Under the pieces are notes generated by a model that was given only the letters and a program-made list of their open reading frames with translations, made no database searches and was not told the DNA's origin. 64,000 nt of DNA from Variovorax beijingensis (lineage in GTDB: Bacteria > Pseudomonadota > Gammaproteobacteria > Burkholderiales > Burkholderiaceae_C). The position numbers and the translations under genes are program-made. The stretch lies in contig NZ_VIVL01000004.1 of NCBI RefSeq assembly GCF_007828835.1, forward strand, positions 372,001 through 436,000, in the 5' to 3' direction. Positions 48,271 through 61,144 of this stretch are shown one piece after another. Every line of letters starts with the position of its first letter. The stretch's first letter is position 1.

Positions 48271-48852
48271 ATGAACAAGTCGCGCCACGTGGTCATGCAG
48301 GTGGTCAAGCGTTCCTCCGGCAGTGCGACGCACCATGTGGAATTCCTCATGGACAACATCTTTGCGGAGCGCCTGCGCCAATTGCGCTCGCTGGTTCCAC
48401 CGCTGGGCAGCCTCAACAAGCAGCGCGACCTGGTGATCGACAAGGTGCGCGCGCGGCTCCCCAATGCCATCTGGCGTACCGGGAGCCACGTCGACGAGGG
48501 CGTGGAGGGCTCCTGCATCGTCATTGCGGCAGAAGGCTCGTTCAATTGCGGCGGCAAGGACCGCAATACGCGCGAAAAGCTGGTGACCTACAACTTTTCG
48601 ATTTCGCGCCTGATCGAATTGCACGCCGAACGCCCCGATGGCGAAACCCTCTACATCCGCGACGGCACCTTTGCCAACGACGAGCCCGCCGAGTCGGCCG
48701 CGGGCCTGTGGGTGGCTTCGCTGACCGAACAGGAAACCGTGATGCGCGTTCCGGATGCCCCTTCGGACTTCGACACCCTGCACGACCTGGCCATGCGCCC
48801 CGAACAGCGGGCCGCCGCCACTCCTCCCACCCACCGGGCCAGTTTCTACTGA
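48271..48852 (+). CDS. Hypothetical protein, 193 aa
   Basis: This is a soluble protein with no motif I recognise. ATG 48271 follows GGAAGGA at 48258-48264. A small hairpin, CGCCCG/CGGGCG (48235-48250), lies just before the ribosome binding site and might affect translation. The gene has its own AT-rich upstream region and converges on the PF10118-type gene, which ends six bases before its stop. Confidence 0.65.
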   Translation: MNKSRHVVMQVVKRSSGSATHHVEFLMDNIFAERLRQLRSLVPPLGSLNKQRDLVIDKVRARLPNAIWRTGSHVDEGVEGSCIVIAAEGSFNCGGKDRNTREKLVTYNFSISRLIELHAERPDGETLYIRDGTFANDEPAESAAGLWVASLTEQETVMRVPDAPSDFDTLHDLAMRPEQRAAATPPTHRASFY

Positions 48853-49682
48853 AGAGCCTCGGCCGCCGCGCCCACAGGCGTGTATTGCGCGCGGTTGTTC
48901 TCGAGCCAGCGTGCCGACAGGCTGCTGTCCTGCTGCGCCGGGTGGAAATCGGCGCGAAAGTAGCTGCGCCAGGCCCGCCAGTTGCTGCTGAACAGGCCGC
49001 CTCTGCCAAGCAGGATGCGCGCGGCGCTCTTCCAGGTCGCCCATGTCCACAGCTGGCCTTCGCGGCGCAGGTTGTCGGCGGTCTGGCGCATCAGGTCGCC
49101 CAGGAACATCAGGGTCACGCGCCGGAACCAGCGCTTGCGCCAGGCGTCGGACCCTTGCGCAGCCCTGTAAATATCGAAGGCGACCGCCTTGTGCTCCAGT
49201 TCTTCGGCGCTGTGCCAGAGCCACATGGTGCGCAGCCGCGGCTCGGCGCCGTCGAGCACTTGGGGATGGGCGAGCAGCCATTCGGCGAACATGGCAGTGA
49301 AGTGTTCGGTGGCCGCGGTGGCCGCCAGCGCATGGCGCGGATCGGCACCCTCCAGCAACTGCATGCGCCCGGCGGCGCGGAGCGTCCAGCCGTCCACCAG
49401 GCCCTGATCCTGCAGGTGGGTGTTGAAAAGCGAATGAATGCGCCGGTGCGTGGCCTCCTGGCCGATGAAGCCGCGCACGTCGGCACGAAGCGCTTCCTGC
49501 GTTTGCGCCGGCAGCGTGGCCGCCGCGTCGCGCACGGCATCGATGAAGAACTGCTCGCCGAACGGGAAGCTCATCGACAGCGCATTGAAAAAGGCGGTGG
49601 AGAATGCGTCGCCGCCGCACCAGTTGCGGTCGAATGGGGTCTGCAGGTCGATCAGAAGGCGGCGCACCACAAGATCGGTCAT
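48846..49682 (-). CDS. PF10118/COG3687-type predicted metal-dependent hydrolase, ferritin-like residue pattern
   Basis: Families of this type are annotated as predicted metal-dependent hydrolases. The 278-aa sequence shows Glu43, Glu76-x-x-His79, Glu126 and Glu161-x-x-His164, spaced about 33-50 residues apart in helical segments (GQEATHRRIH, ATEHFTAMF, SAEELEHKA). That is the layout of a ferritin-like diiron protein, so oxidase or oxygenase activity is as plausible as hydrolysis. ATG 49682 is chosen; the open frame upstream crosses the operators. It is divergent from the TetR gene, with two operators between. Confidence 0.8.
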   Translation of the reverse strand: MTDLVVRRLLIDLQTPFDRNWCGGDAFSTAFFNALSMSFPFGEQFFIDAVRDAAATLPAQTQEALRADVRGFIGQEATHRRIHSLFNTHLQDQGLVDGWTLRAAGRMQLLEGADPRHALAATAATEHFTAMFAEWLLAHPQVLDGAEPRLRTMWLWHSAEELEHKAVAFDIYRAAQGSDAWRKRWFRRVTLMFLGDLMRQTADNLRREGQLWTWATWKSAARILLGRGGLFSSNWRAWRSYFRADFHPAQQDSSLSARWLENNRAQYTPVGAAAEALQ

Positions 49683-49709
49683 GGCGGATTTTCCTTGGAA
49701 AATGCAATG

Positions 49710-49727
49710 TGGTACATGTTCGTACCA
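49710..49727. promoter_or_regulatory. TetR operator 1
   Basis: TGGTAC-N6-GTACCA is a perfect inverted repeat. It sits 28 bases before the PF10118-type start and has an identical half-site pair 44 bases away. Confidence 0.7.
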
Positions 49728-49753
49728 ATTTCCGGCATGGTGCGCCCCACGGC

Positions 49754-49771
49754 TGGTACCGTCAAGTACCA
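49754..49771. promoter_or_regulatory. TetR operator 2
   Basis: This is a second perfect TGGTAC-N6-GTACCA with a different spacer, 24 bases before the TetR start. Two identical palindromes in one 112-base divergent gap strongly suggest autoregulation and control of the neighbour. Confidence 0.72.
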
Positions 49772-49794
49772 ATGCGGAGGACAATGTCTTTTCC

Positions 49795-50424
49795 ATGAGC
49801 ATCGCGACCGAAAAACCAGCCCTTGCCGCCCCCTCTGCAGAACCGGCCCCTGAGCACTACGCCCGGTTGCTGGAAGGCATGGCGCGCGCCGTGGCCGCGA
49901 AGGGCTACGCGGACACCACCATCGCCGACATCGTGCGCGAGGCCGCTGTTTCGCGCCGCACCTTCTACGAGCACTTCACGACCAAGTCGGAGTGCCTGAT
50001 TGCGCTGTACGAGGCGGCCAGCAAGCTGGCGCTGCGCGCCGTGAGCGAGGCCTTCGATCCGGCGCAACCCTGGCATGCGCAGGTGGAGCGGACGATCACC
50101 GCGTATTTCGACTACCTCGCGCAGGACCCGGCGCTGCTGCGCACGCTGTTCGTCGAGATCCTCGGCCTGGGCATGCCGGGGCTGGCGGCGCGGCGCCGGG
50201 TGAACGGCGAAATCGCCGGCTTCATCCAGGCGGCCATCAACGGCGGCGGCGCGAACAGCGGCCCGGTGGGGCACCTGACGAGCGAATTGGCGATGACCGT
50301 GGTGGGCGGCATCAACGAACTGGTGCTCCAGGCCATCGAGCAGGACCGGGTCGGTGAACTCGGCCAGTTGGTGGCGCCGGCCACGCGCCTGGTGCGCGCG
50401 GTGGCGGCCGAGAGCGCCAGATAG
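49795..50424 (+). CDS. TetR family transcriptional regulator
   Basis: The 209-aa protein has an N-terminal helix-turn-helix (TIADIVREAAVSRRTFYEHF, residues about 42-61) followed by KSECLIALYEA, then a helical ligand-binding domain. ATG 49795 is the only start close to the domain. It is divergent from the PF10118-type gene and very probably binds the two palindromes between them. The inducer is unknown; a fatty acid derivative would fit the neighbourhood. Confidence 0.92.
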   Translation: MSIATEKPALAAPSAEPAPEHYARLLEGMARAVAAKGYADTTIADIVREAAVSRRTFYEHFTTKSECLIALYEAASKLALRAVSEAFDPAQPWHAQVERTITAYFDYLAQDPALLRTLFVEILGLGMPGLAARRRVNGEIAGFIQAAINGGGANSGPVGHLTSELAMTVVGGINELVLQAIEQDRVGELGQLVAPATRLVRAVAAESAR

Positions 50425-50432
50425 CGAGAGCG

Positions 50433-50800
50433 TCAGGCGGGCCTGGCCTGCGCCGGGTCGTAGAAGAACTCTTCCTGCGCAATGCGCTCGCCCTCCCAGC
50501 GCTGCCAGGCGAGCTCTTCCATGCGCATGGCCTTGCCGTCCTTGAAGCGGAAATCGAAGACCCAGCGGATCACCACGTGTTCGCCGTTCACGAACACCGG
50601 CCGTACGCAGGTCGAAACCACCGAGGCGGTGCGGTCCAGCGTCGCCTGCTCGCGCGCAACCAGCGCGCTGCGGCCGCGCCGGGGCTCGGCCTGGTTCTCG
50701 CGCATGGTCGCGTCCTCGGTGTAGTAGTTCTCGATGGCTCGGGCGTGCGCGCCGCTTTCCACGGCGGCAATAAAGGCCTCGAGTCTTTCTGCGGAGGGCA

Positions 50801-50801
<1 letters not shown>
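50433..50801 (-). CDS. SnoaL/NTF2-like protein
   Basis: This 122-aa protein has the SnoaL-like pattern: an N-terminal helix (RLEAFIAAVESG), YYTEDATMRENQ, then strands VVIRWVFDFRFKDGKAMRMEELAWQRW. The fold serves as an isomerase, hydrolase or binding domain, so no activity can be named. The start overlaps the hppA stop (TGATG), so it is translated downstream of hppA. Confidence 0.8.
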
Positions 50802-53329
<2,528 letters not shown>

Positions 53330-53583
53330 GCTTTGCTTCTCCATTCGTTCGTTGTGACTAGTGGAGACGGACAGCATGGGTCCTGCGCGCAACGCGTACG
53401 GGACCCAGGTTTTCCGTCGCGTTGCTTCCTCGAAGCTCGCAGCACCAAGGTGCGGAGCCGATTGGCCAACGGGTGCAATTTACAGGCAAAAACCAAAACG
53501 TGTGCGACCGGGCCGCGACACGGAAAGTAAACTCCGGGTTTGTCCCCATCTCCTCCTCATACTTTCAACTACTCGAAAACGTC

Positions 53584-54111
53584 ATGTCCTTCGACAAAGT
53601 CTCCCCCGGCAAGAACATCCCCGACGCCTTCAACGTCGTGATCGAAATCCCGATGAACGCCGACCCGATCAAGTACGAAGTCGACAAGGAATCGGGCGCG
53701 ATCTTCGTGGACCGCTTCATGACGACCGCGATGTACTACCCGGCCAACTACGGCTACGTGCCGCAGACCCTCTCCGGCGATGGCGACCCGGTTGACGTGC
53801 TGGTGATCGCGCCGTACCCGCTCTTGCCCGGCGTCGTGGTGCCGTGCCGCCCGCTCGGCATCCTGATGATGGAAGACGAAGCCGGCGTGGACGGCAAGGT
53901 GCTGGCCGTGCCCACCGACAAGGTGCTGCCGATCTACAGCCACTGGAAGTCGGTCGACGACGTGAACCCGATGCGCCTGAAGGCCATCAGCCACTTCTTC
54001 GAGCACTACAAGGACCTGGAAGCCGGCAAGTGGGTCAAGGTGCTGGGCTGGGAAGGCATCGACGCGGCCAAGAAGGAAGTCGTCGACGGCATCGCTGCCT
54101 ACAAGAAGTAA
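53584..54111 (+). CDS. ppa: Soluble inorganic pyrophosphatase
   Basis: Ppa hydrolyses cytoplasmic pyrophosphate from biosynthetic reactions. The 175-aa family I enzyme has the signature [10 protein letters not shown], plus [15 protein letters not shown] and [12 protein letters not shown]. It is divergent from hppA across a 254-base gap that holds both promoters. TAAACT at about 53528-53533 is a possible -10 but I see no strong -35. Confidence 0.96.
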   Translation: MSFDKVSPGKNIPDAFNVVIEIPMNADPIKYEVDKESGAIFVDRFMTTAMYYPANYGYVPQTLSGDGDPVDVLVIAPYPLLPGVVVPCRPLGILMMEDEAGVDGKVLAVPTDKVLPIYSHWKSVDDVNPMRLKAISHFFEHYKDLEAGKWVKVLGWEGIDAAKKEVVDGIAAYKK

Positions 54112-54120
54112 TCGGCTGCC

Positions 54121-54873
54121 TCAGCGCTGGGCCGCGTCGCCGGCCAGCCGCATCCACTCGCGATTGACGGAGCGGGCGTGCGAGTTCCAGTGGCGCGCGG
54201 CCTGCTGGAGTTCGCTCCATTGGCGCTGTGCGCCGGTGGCGTCGCCTTGTTCGGCCAGCCAGGCAATGTAGCGGGCGCGGGCCTCGACCGTGTTGTACTG
54301 GCTCAACGCAGCCTCGAAGGCCTCGCGTGCCTCTGCATGGCGCCCATCGGCAGCGAGCGCGCGGGCGGTGAGCACGGCGACTTCGTCCCGGCGGTAGTCG
54401 TCGCGCGAGGCGCGCAGGGCTTGGAGCGCCTGCAGCGCTTCGCGGCCTGAAGCCGCGCCGCCCGCGGCCAGCAGTGCGCTGGACAAGCCAAATTGCAACT
54501 CGGGATCGGATGCGAGCGGGCCCTTCAGGGCGTCGCGATAGTGTCCGACCGCATCGCCAGCCTGGCCCCTGCCGAGCGCGGCCTTGGCGAGGCGCAGCTT
54601 GTTCTGGGCAGTGGGGGCCAGATCGTAGGCCTCGGTGGCCGCGCGGTACTCGCGCTCGGGGTCGATGAGGCCGATGGCTGCGCTTGCCACCTTGCCGGCG
54701 GTACGCTGCATGCGGGAAGCAGGCAGGTACTCGACCACAAAGTACACGATGCTGCCCAGCAGGGGGAAGCTGAAAAGAATGATGAGCCAGTACATCTGCT
54801 TGCCATGGCGCATTGCATGCACGGCGAAGAACAGCGCAATGAGGATGTGCAGCCCCAGTCCGACGAACGGCAT
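54121..54873 (-). CDS. Membrane-anchored TPR-like protein
   Basis: This 250-aa protein has two N-terminal hydrophobic segments (LHILIALFFAVHAM and YWLIILFSFPLLGSIVYFVV) that resemble the PLDc_N module. About 180 residues of helical TPR-like repeats follow (NKLRLAKAALGRGQAGDAV, RHAEAREAFEAAL). It probably acts as a membrane scaffold. It converges on ppa, nine bases apart. Confidence 0.78.
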   Translation of the reverse strand: MPFVGLGLHILIALFFAVHAMRHGKQMYWLIILFSFPLLGSIVYFVVEYLPASRMQRTAGKVASAAIGLIDPEREYRAATEAYDLAPTAQNKLRLAKAALGRGQAGDAVGHYRDALKGPLASDPELQFGLSSALLAAGGAASGREALQALQALRASRDDYRRDEVAVLTARALAADGRHAEAREAFEAALSQYNTVEARARYIAWLAEQGDATGAQRQWSELQQAARHWNSHARSVNREWMRLAGDAAQR

Positions 54874-54951
54874 TGGTTTCTTTCTGTTGTTGTATCGGGG
54901 CGCGTTTATAGCAGCCCCCGATTGCAGCGAACGGCCGCAATCCGCAGCGCC

Positions 54952-56133
54952 TCAGCCGGCCTTGAACGGGCTGCGTTCGCCCAGGTGGTCCATGTAGTTC
55001 TCGATGCCTTCGCCCTCGCGCTCGAGAAAGCGCTCGACCGCGTCGGCGAAGCCGGGGTGCGCGAGCCAGTGGGCGCTGGTGGTCTTTACCGGCATCAATG
55101 CGCGCGCCATCTTGTGCTCGCCCTGCGCGCCCCCTTCGAAGCGCCTGGCGCCATGCGCAATGCACCAGGCCAGCGGCTGGTAGTAACAGGCCTCGAAATG
55201 CAGGCAGTCGACGCGCTCCACGGCGCCCCAGTAGCGGCCGTAGGCCACCAGCGCGTCCTCCCCGTGCGTGGACAGCGCGATCAGGCTCGCGGCAATCGGC
55301 TTTCCCTCGCGCTCGGCGACGAACAGCAGCCAGGCTTCGGGCATGGTGTCGGCCATGCGCTGGAAGAAGTCGCGCGAGAGGTAGGGCGGGTTGCCATGCT
55401 CGCGATAGGTGCGCGCATAGCAGCGATAGAAGAAGTCCCAGTCCGCGCGGGCGATGTGGGCGCCGCGCGACCAGCGAAAGGTCACGCCGGCTTCGGCCAC
55501 CTTGCGGCGCTCCTGGCGGATCTTCTTGCGCTTGTCGTGGGACAGGCTGGCGAGAAAGGCCTCGAAGTCCGCGTAGCCGGCTGTTTCGCCCGACTCTCCC
55601 GGGGCGGCATTCGTCCAGTGGAACTGCACCGTGTTGCGCAGCATCAGGCCCGCTTCGGTGCAGGCGGCGATGTCCGCCTCCGCGCCGAACAGCAGATGCA
55701 GCGACGAGAGTTCTTCCTTCCTGCACCAGGCCACCAGCGCCTGCACCAGCAGCGTGCGGTCTTGCGCATCGCGCGCCAGCAGGCGTGCGCCGGGCACCGG
55801 CGTGAAAGGCACGGCCACCACCGCCTTGGGATAGTAGGCAAGCCCGTGCTGCTCGTAGGCATTGGCCCAGGCCCAGTCGAAGACATACTCGCCATAGGAG
55901 TGGGTCTTGATGTAGGCCGGGCAGGCCGCCCGCAGTTCGTCGCCGCGCCACAGGGTGATGAACTGCGGCATCCAGCCGCTTTCGGGCGAGGCGCTGCCGC
56001 TGTCGTGCAGCGCCGAAAGATATTCATGGCGCATGAAGGGCGAGGGCTGCGCCTCGGCTGAGAGGAGGGCGTTCCATGCTTTCGGGTCCAGGTCCGACAC
56101 CGACGCCACCACCCGGATGACATAATCGTTCAA
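54952..56133 (-). CDS. GNAT/FemAB-like protein (DUF482, COG3146)
   Basis: This 393-aa protein belongs to a large family predicted to be peptide- or amino-acid-transferring N-acyltransferases. Recognisable blocks are PSPFMRHEYLSALHDSG, SHDKRKKIRQERRKV and CLHFEACYYQPLAWCI. I chose TTG 56133 as start because AGGAAG lies eight to ten bases before it and homologues begin at this point. An ATG at 56172 would overlap nadE. Substrate unknown. Confidence 0.85.
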   Translation of the reverse strand: MNDYVIRVVASVSDLDPKAWNALLSAEAQPSPFMRHEYLSALHDSGSASPESGWMPQFITLWRGDELRAACPAYIKTHSYGEYVFDWAWANAYEQHGLAYYPKAVVAVPFTPVPGARLLARDAQDRTLLVQALVAWCRKEELSSLHLLFGAEADIAACTEAGLMLRNTVQFHWTNAAPGESGETAGYADFEAFLASLSHDKRKKIRQERRKVAEAGVTFRWSRGAHIARADWDFFYRCYARTYREHGNPPYLSRDFFQRMADTMPEAWLLFVAEREGKPIAASLIALSTHGEDALVAYGRYWGAVERVDCLHFEACYYQPLAWCIAHGARRFEGGAQGEHKMARALMPVKTTSAHWLAHPGFADAVERFLEREGEGIENYMDHLGERSPFKAG

Positions 56134-56152
56134 GCCTTTTTCTTCCTTCCGT

Positions 56153-58182
<2,030 letters not shown>

Positions 58183-58206
58183 AAACGGCTCGGTCCAGGA
58201 GGCGCG

Positions 58207-58797
58207 CTACAGGTTTTCGGCCAGGCGGTCGTCTCGGGGGTGCAGGGGCACTTCGGCGCGCAGCGAGCTGAGCAGTTCGGTGGGGTTGGTGCCGGTGCGG
58301 ATCAGTTCCATCTGCCAATCGCCCATGAAGCCCTCGCGCACGCTGTGCGCCAGGAATCCCAGCAAACCGTCGTAGTAGCCCGCGGTATTGAGAATGCCGG
58401 TGGGCTTGTCGTGGTAGCCGAGCTGGCGCCAGGTCCAGATCTCGAACAGTTCCTCGAAGGTGCCGATGCCGCCCGGCAGCGCGACGAAGGCATCGGCGCG
58501 CTCACCCATCATGGCCTTGCGTTCGTGCATGGTGTCGACCACATGGAGCTCGTCGCACAGGGGGTTGGCCAGCTCCCGGTCGACCAGCGCCTTGGGAATG
58601 ATGCCGACCACGCGGCCGCCGGCGTTGCGGGTGGCTTCGGCCACCGTGCCCATGAGGCCGGTGCGTCCACCGCCGTAGACCAGCTGGCCGCCGTGCTGGC
58701 CGATCCACTGGCCGACCGCTTGCGCGGCCCTGGAAAACTCGACTCGCTCGCCGGGGCGCGAGCCGCAATATACACAGATCGAAAATTCAGGATTCAT
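58207..58797 (-). CDS. LOG family nucleotide 5'-monophosphate phosphoribohydrolase
   Basis: Members cleave cytokinin-type or ordinary nucleoside monophosphates into base and ribose 5-phosphate. The 196-aa protein has the family motif PGGIGTFEELFEIWTW and the substrate-side GGGRTGLMG. It was once called lysine decarboxylase-like; the motif argues for LOG. It converges on glnB. Confidence 0.92.
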   Translation of the reverse strand: MNPEFSICVYCGSRPGERVEFSRAAQAVGQWIGQHGGQLVYGGGRTGLMGTVAEATRNAGGRVVGIIPKALVDRELANPLCDELHVVDTMHERKAMMGERADAFVALPGGIGTFEELFEIWTWRQLGYHDKPTGILNTAGYYDGLLGFLAHSVREGFMGDWQMELIRTGTNPTELLSSLRAEVPLHPRDDRLAENL

Positions 58798-58828
58798 GCC
58801 GCCATCATGCCTCGTGCGGCGGGCGTCT

Positions 58829-59236
58829 TCATGACGCGAAGCGATGCCACAGCGCCGCCAGCCAGATGCCGCCGCACAGGGTGAGCGACAGCAGCACGGC
58901 GGCGCTGCCCATGTCCTTGGCGCGCTTGGAGAGGTCGTGCCATTCGGGCCCGATGCGGTCGATGGCGGCTTCGACCGCGGTATTGAGCAGCTCGACGATC
59001 ATCACGAGGATGGCACTGCCGGCGAGCAGGGCCACTTCGACCCAGCTGCGGCCGAGCCAGAAGGCCGTCGGGATCATCACGATGGCCATGATGGCTTCCT
59101 GGCGGAACGCCGGCTCACTCCAGCCCGCGCGAAGGCCGTGCAGCGAGATCAGGGTGGCATGCCATACGCGCTCCAGGCCCTTGCGGGCCTTTTGCGGGTT
59201 CACGGCGGGGTCGGGCAGCTTGGGCAGGGCACTCAT
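58829..59236 (-). CDS. dgkA: Diacylglycerol kinase
   Basis: DgkA phosphorylates diacylglycerol for phospholipid recycling in the inner membrane. The 135-aa protein has three membrane helices and the family signature ELLNTAVEAAIDR followed by DLSKRAKDMGSAAV. The N-terminus is about 15 residues longer than in Escherichia coli. The start overlaps the RDD gene stop by four bases. Confidence 0.94.
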   Translation of the reverse strand: MSALPKLPDPAVNPQKARKGLERVWHATLISLHGLRAGWSEPAFRQEAIMAIVMIPTAFWLGRSWVEVALLAGSAILVMIVELLNTAVEAAIDRIGPEWHDLSKRAKDMGSAAVLLSLTLCGGIWLAALWHRFAS

Positions 59237-59799
59237 CGGCGGCTCATCGGCTTGGAGGTTATGAGCCGCGTACCGGCCCAGGCGTCGTGCCAGAACTGGC
59301 GCTCGGGGTGAAAGCGCGCCAGCAATGCCCAGACGGCGACCCATCCGAAGATCAGCACCGTGGATTCTCCCCCCGAAAGCTTGAAAGGCGCGATGGCGGC
59401 CAGCGGCGGCAAAAACCAGATCCAGCTGAGCAGGTAGCGCGCGAGCGCCCGGGCCTGGGTGATGGGGCGCCCGTGCACATCGACGATGCGGATGTTCCAG
59501 GTCTTCATGGCCAGCGTCTGGCCCCGGGTCCAGAACCAGACGAAATAGACGCCGAACACCACGAACAGGAAGGCCTGGAGCAGGTGCCGGCGGGAATCCA
59601 TGGCGTCCCGCATCTGGCCGAGCGTGCTGAACAGCCAGCCTGCTACGAACACCACCGCGAACAGCAGCATGCCCTCATAGAGCCCGCAAGCCATGCGCCG
59701 CCACAGGCCGGGCACTATCAGAAGAGGAGCGCTGGGGGGATTGTCTGCGAGCGGAGAGGAGGGATTCGATTCCGGTATGCCGGAAGAATTTGAAGCCAT
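59233..59799 (-). CDS. RDD family membrane protein
   Basis: This 188-aa protein has a Pro/Ser-rich N-terminus, then the RDD pattern (LWRRMACGLYEGML), three to four membrane segments and TRGQTLAMKTWNIRIVD. Function of the family is uncertain; some members are linked to ion or solute transport. It lies between the DUF3106 gene and dgkA. Confidence 0.88.
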   Translation of the reverse strand: MASNSSGIPESNPSSPLADNPPSAPLLIVPGLWRRMACGLYEGMLLFAVVFVAGWLFSTLGQMRDAMDSRRHLLQAFLFVVFGVYFVWFWTRGQTLAMKTWNIRIVDVHGRPITQARALARYLLSWIWFLPPLAAIAPFKLSGGESTVLIFGWVAVWALLARFHPERQFWHDAWAGTRLITSKPMSRR

Positions 59800-59813
59800 C
59801 GAAGCCTTGGGAA

Positions 59814-60701
59814 TCAGGGGGGCGTGGCCTGCTCGACGGCACGGCCCGCGGCATTGGAAGCGGATGCTGGCGGCGAAACCTGCACCGCAGCCGAAGGCAT
59901 GGGCACTTGCGCTTCGGCCGGAATCGGCTGCAAGGCGGAGGTTGCGGCGGGCGCACCGGATGCGCCCGACGGGGAGGGCGTGGACACCACGGGCGGAACG
60001 CGCTCCGGCGGCGAGGCCACCATGATGGCCGCGGAAGGCGCCGCCGCCGGCGAAGCGGGCGGGGCCAGCATGATGCGCGGCGTGTGCTGCCCGGCCGGCG
60101 TCACGGCCGGCACCGTCACGAGCTTCTGGGCGGGCACGGGGCGCACCGGAATGGCAGCGCCGCGCGGCTTGGCGGGGGCGCGAGCCGCCAGTCGGCGCTT
60201 TTCGTCCTCGCTCAAGGCCTGGTACTGCTCCCACTTGGCCTTGCGTTCGTCGGCAGGGACACGCTTCACCTCGGCGAAGTTCAGGCGCGCCTGGGCCCGC
60301 TGCTGATTGCTCAGGGCCGCCCATTCGATCATTCGGCTGTGCAGGGTGCTTTGGTCATCGGCCGACATGTTCGCGTAGTTGCGTGACAGTGCCAGCCATT
60401 TGCGCTTGTGGCCCGGATTCAGGGCGTGCCAATGCGACGCGAGCGGCCGCAGCGCCTGCTGCTGCTCCGCGGTGAGTTCGCTCCAGTAGGGCTTGGTGGC
60501 CGGGGCGGTTTTCGAGGCCGAAGACGGCGACGCCGCCTGCGCGCCGCTGCCGGCGGATTTGGGCTCCGAATGCGTCTGGGCGTCGGCGAGCGTCAGGCCG
60601 AACAACGCAGCGGCAAGGACGCCCGCCCAAATGACAGCGCCCGACGTGGGCGGGCGCAGCGGGCGAGGCGTATCGGTGCGGGAAACGGGGGGGCGTCGCA
60701 T
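59814..60701 (-). CDS. Exported DUF3106 protein
   Basis: This 295-aa protein has an N-terminal hydrophobic signal or anchor (GVLAAALFGLTLADA), then a DUF3106-type helical core with the repeated pattern YWSELTAEQQQALRPL and WAALSNQQRAQARLNF. A long Pro/Ala/Ser tail ends it. It is probably periplasmic. It is part of the ECF sigma operon. Confidence 0.82.
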   Translation of the reverse strand: MRRPPVSRTDTPRPLRPPTSGAVIWAGVLAAALFGLTLADAQTHSEPKSAGSGAQAASPSSASKTAPATKPYWSELTAEQQQALRPLASHWHALNPGHKRKWLALSRNYANMSADDQSTLHSRMIEWAALSNQQRAQARLNFAEVKRVPADERKAKWEQYQALSEDEKRRLAARAPAKPRGAAIPVRPVPAQKLVTVPAVTPAGQHTPRIMLAPPASPAAAPSAAIMVASPPERVPPVVSTPSPSGASGAPAATSALQPIPAEAQVPMPSAAVQVSPPASASNAAGRAVEQATPP

Positions 60702-60721
60702 TCGTTCAACAGAAAGATGGC

Positions 60722-61144
60722 TCAGTCGGAAGCGCCATCAGCCTTGAGAAACTGGGCAAAACCAGGGTCGGTGTAGGCGGACGGGGGAAGATCGTCCGTC
60801 AGCAGGGCGGAATCGACTTCGGCCAGTTCGCTGGCGCGGTCCTCGTCCTGCATCACGCTGATGGTGATCAGCCCTGCAACCAGCGCAATCAGGGGCACCA
60901 CCGAACCGATGCGGGTCCACCAGCCACCGCCCATCGTTGCCACATGCCCGGACTGCATGACCACCGAAGCCGACCGCAACTGGGGCGCCTGCTTGCGCAT
61001 GGCGACGGCTTGCGCGCGCGCCACCCGCAGCCGCTCGCCGATGTCGTGCGGCAGCTCCTGGCTGCCGTCGGACAGCCGCGCAGCGACGCGCTGGCCGAAT
61101 TGATCCTCGGCAGCAAAAGAAGAGGTTGGAACCTTAGTGTTCAT
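60722..61144 (-). CDS. DUF3619 protein, candidate membrane partner of the sigma factor
   Basis: This 140-aa protein has a cytoplasmic N-terminus and one membrane helix (VVPLIALVAGLITISVM, about residues 82-98), then a short periplasmic tail. This topology and its translational overlap with the sigma gene (ATGA) resemble an anti-sigma factor, but no zinc-type HxxxCxxC motif is present, so that role is inference. Confidence 0.82.
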   Translation of the reverse strand: MNTKVPTSSFAAEDQFGQRVAARLSDGSQELPHDIGERLRVARAQAVAMRKQAPQLRSASVVMQSGHVATMGGGWWTRIGSVVPLIALVAGLITISVMQDEDRASELAEVDSALLTDDLPPSAYTDPGFAQFLKADGASD

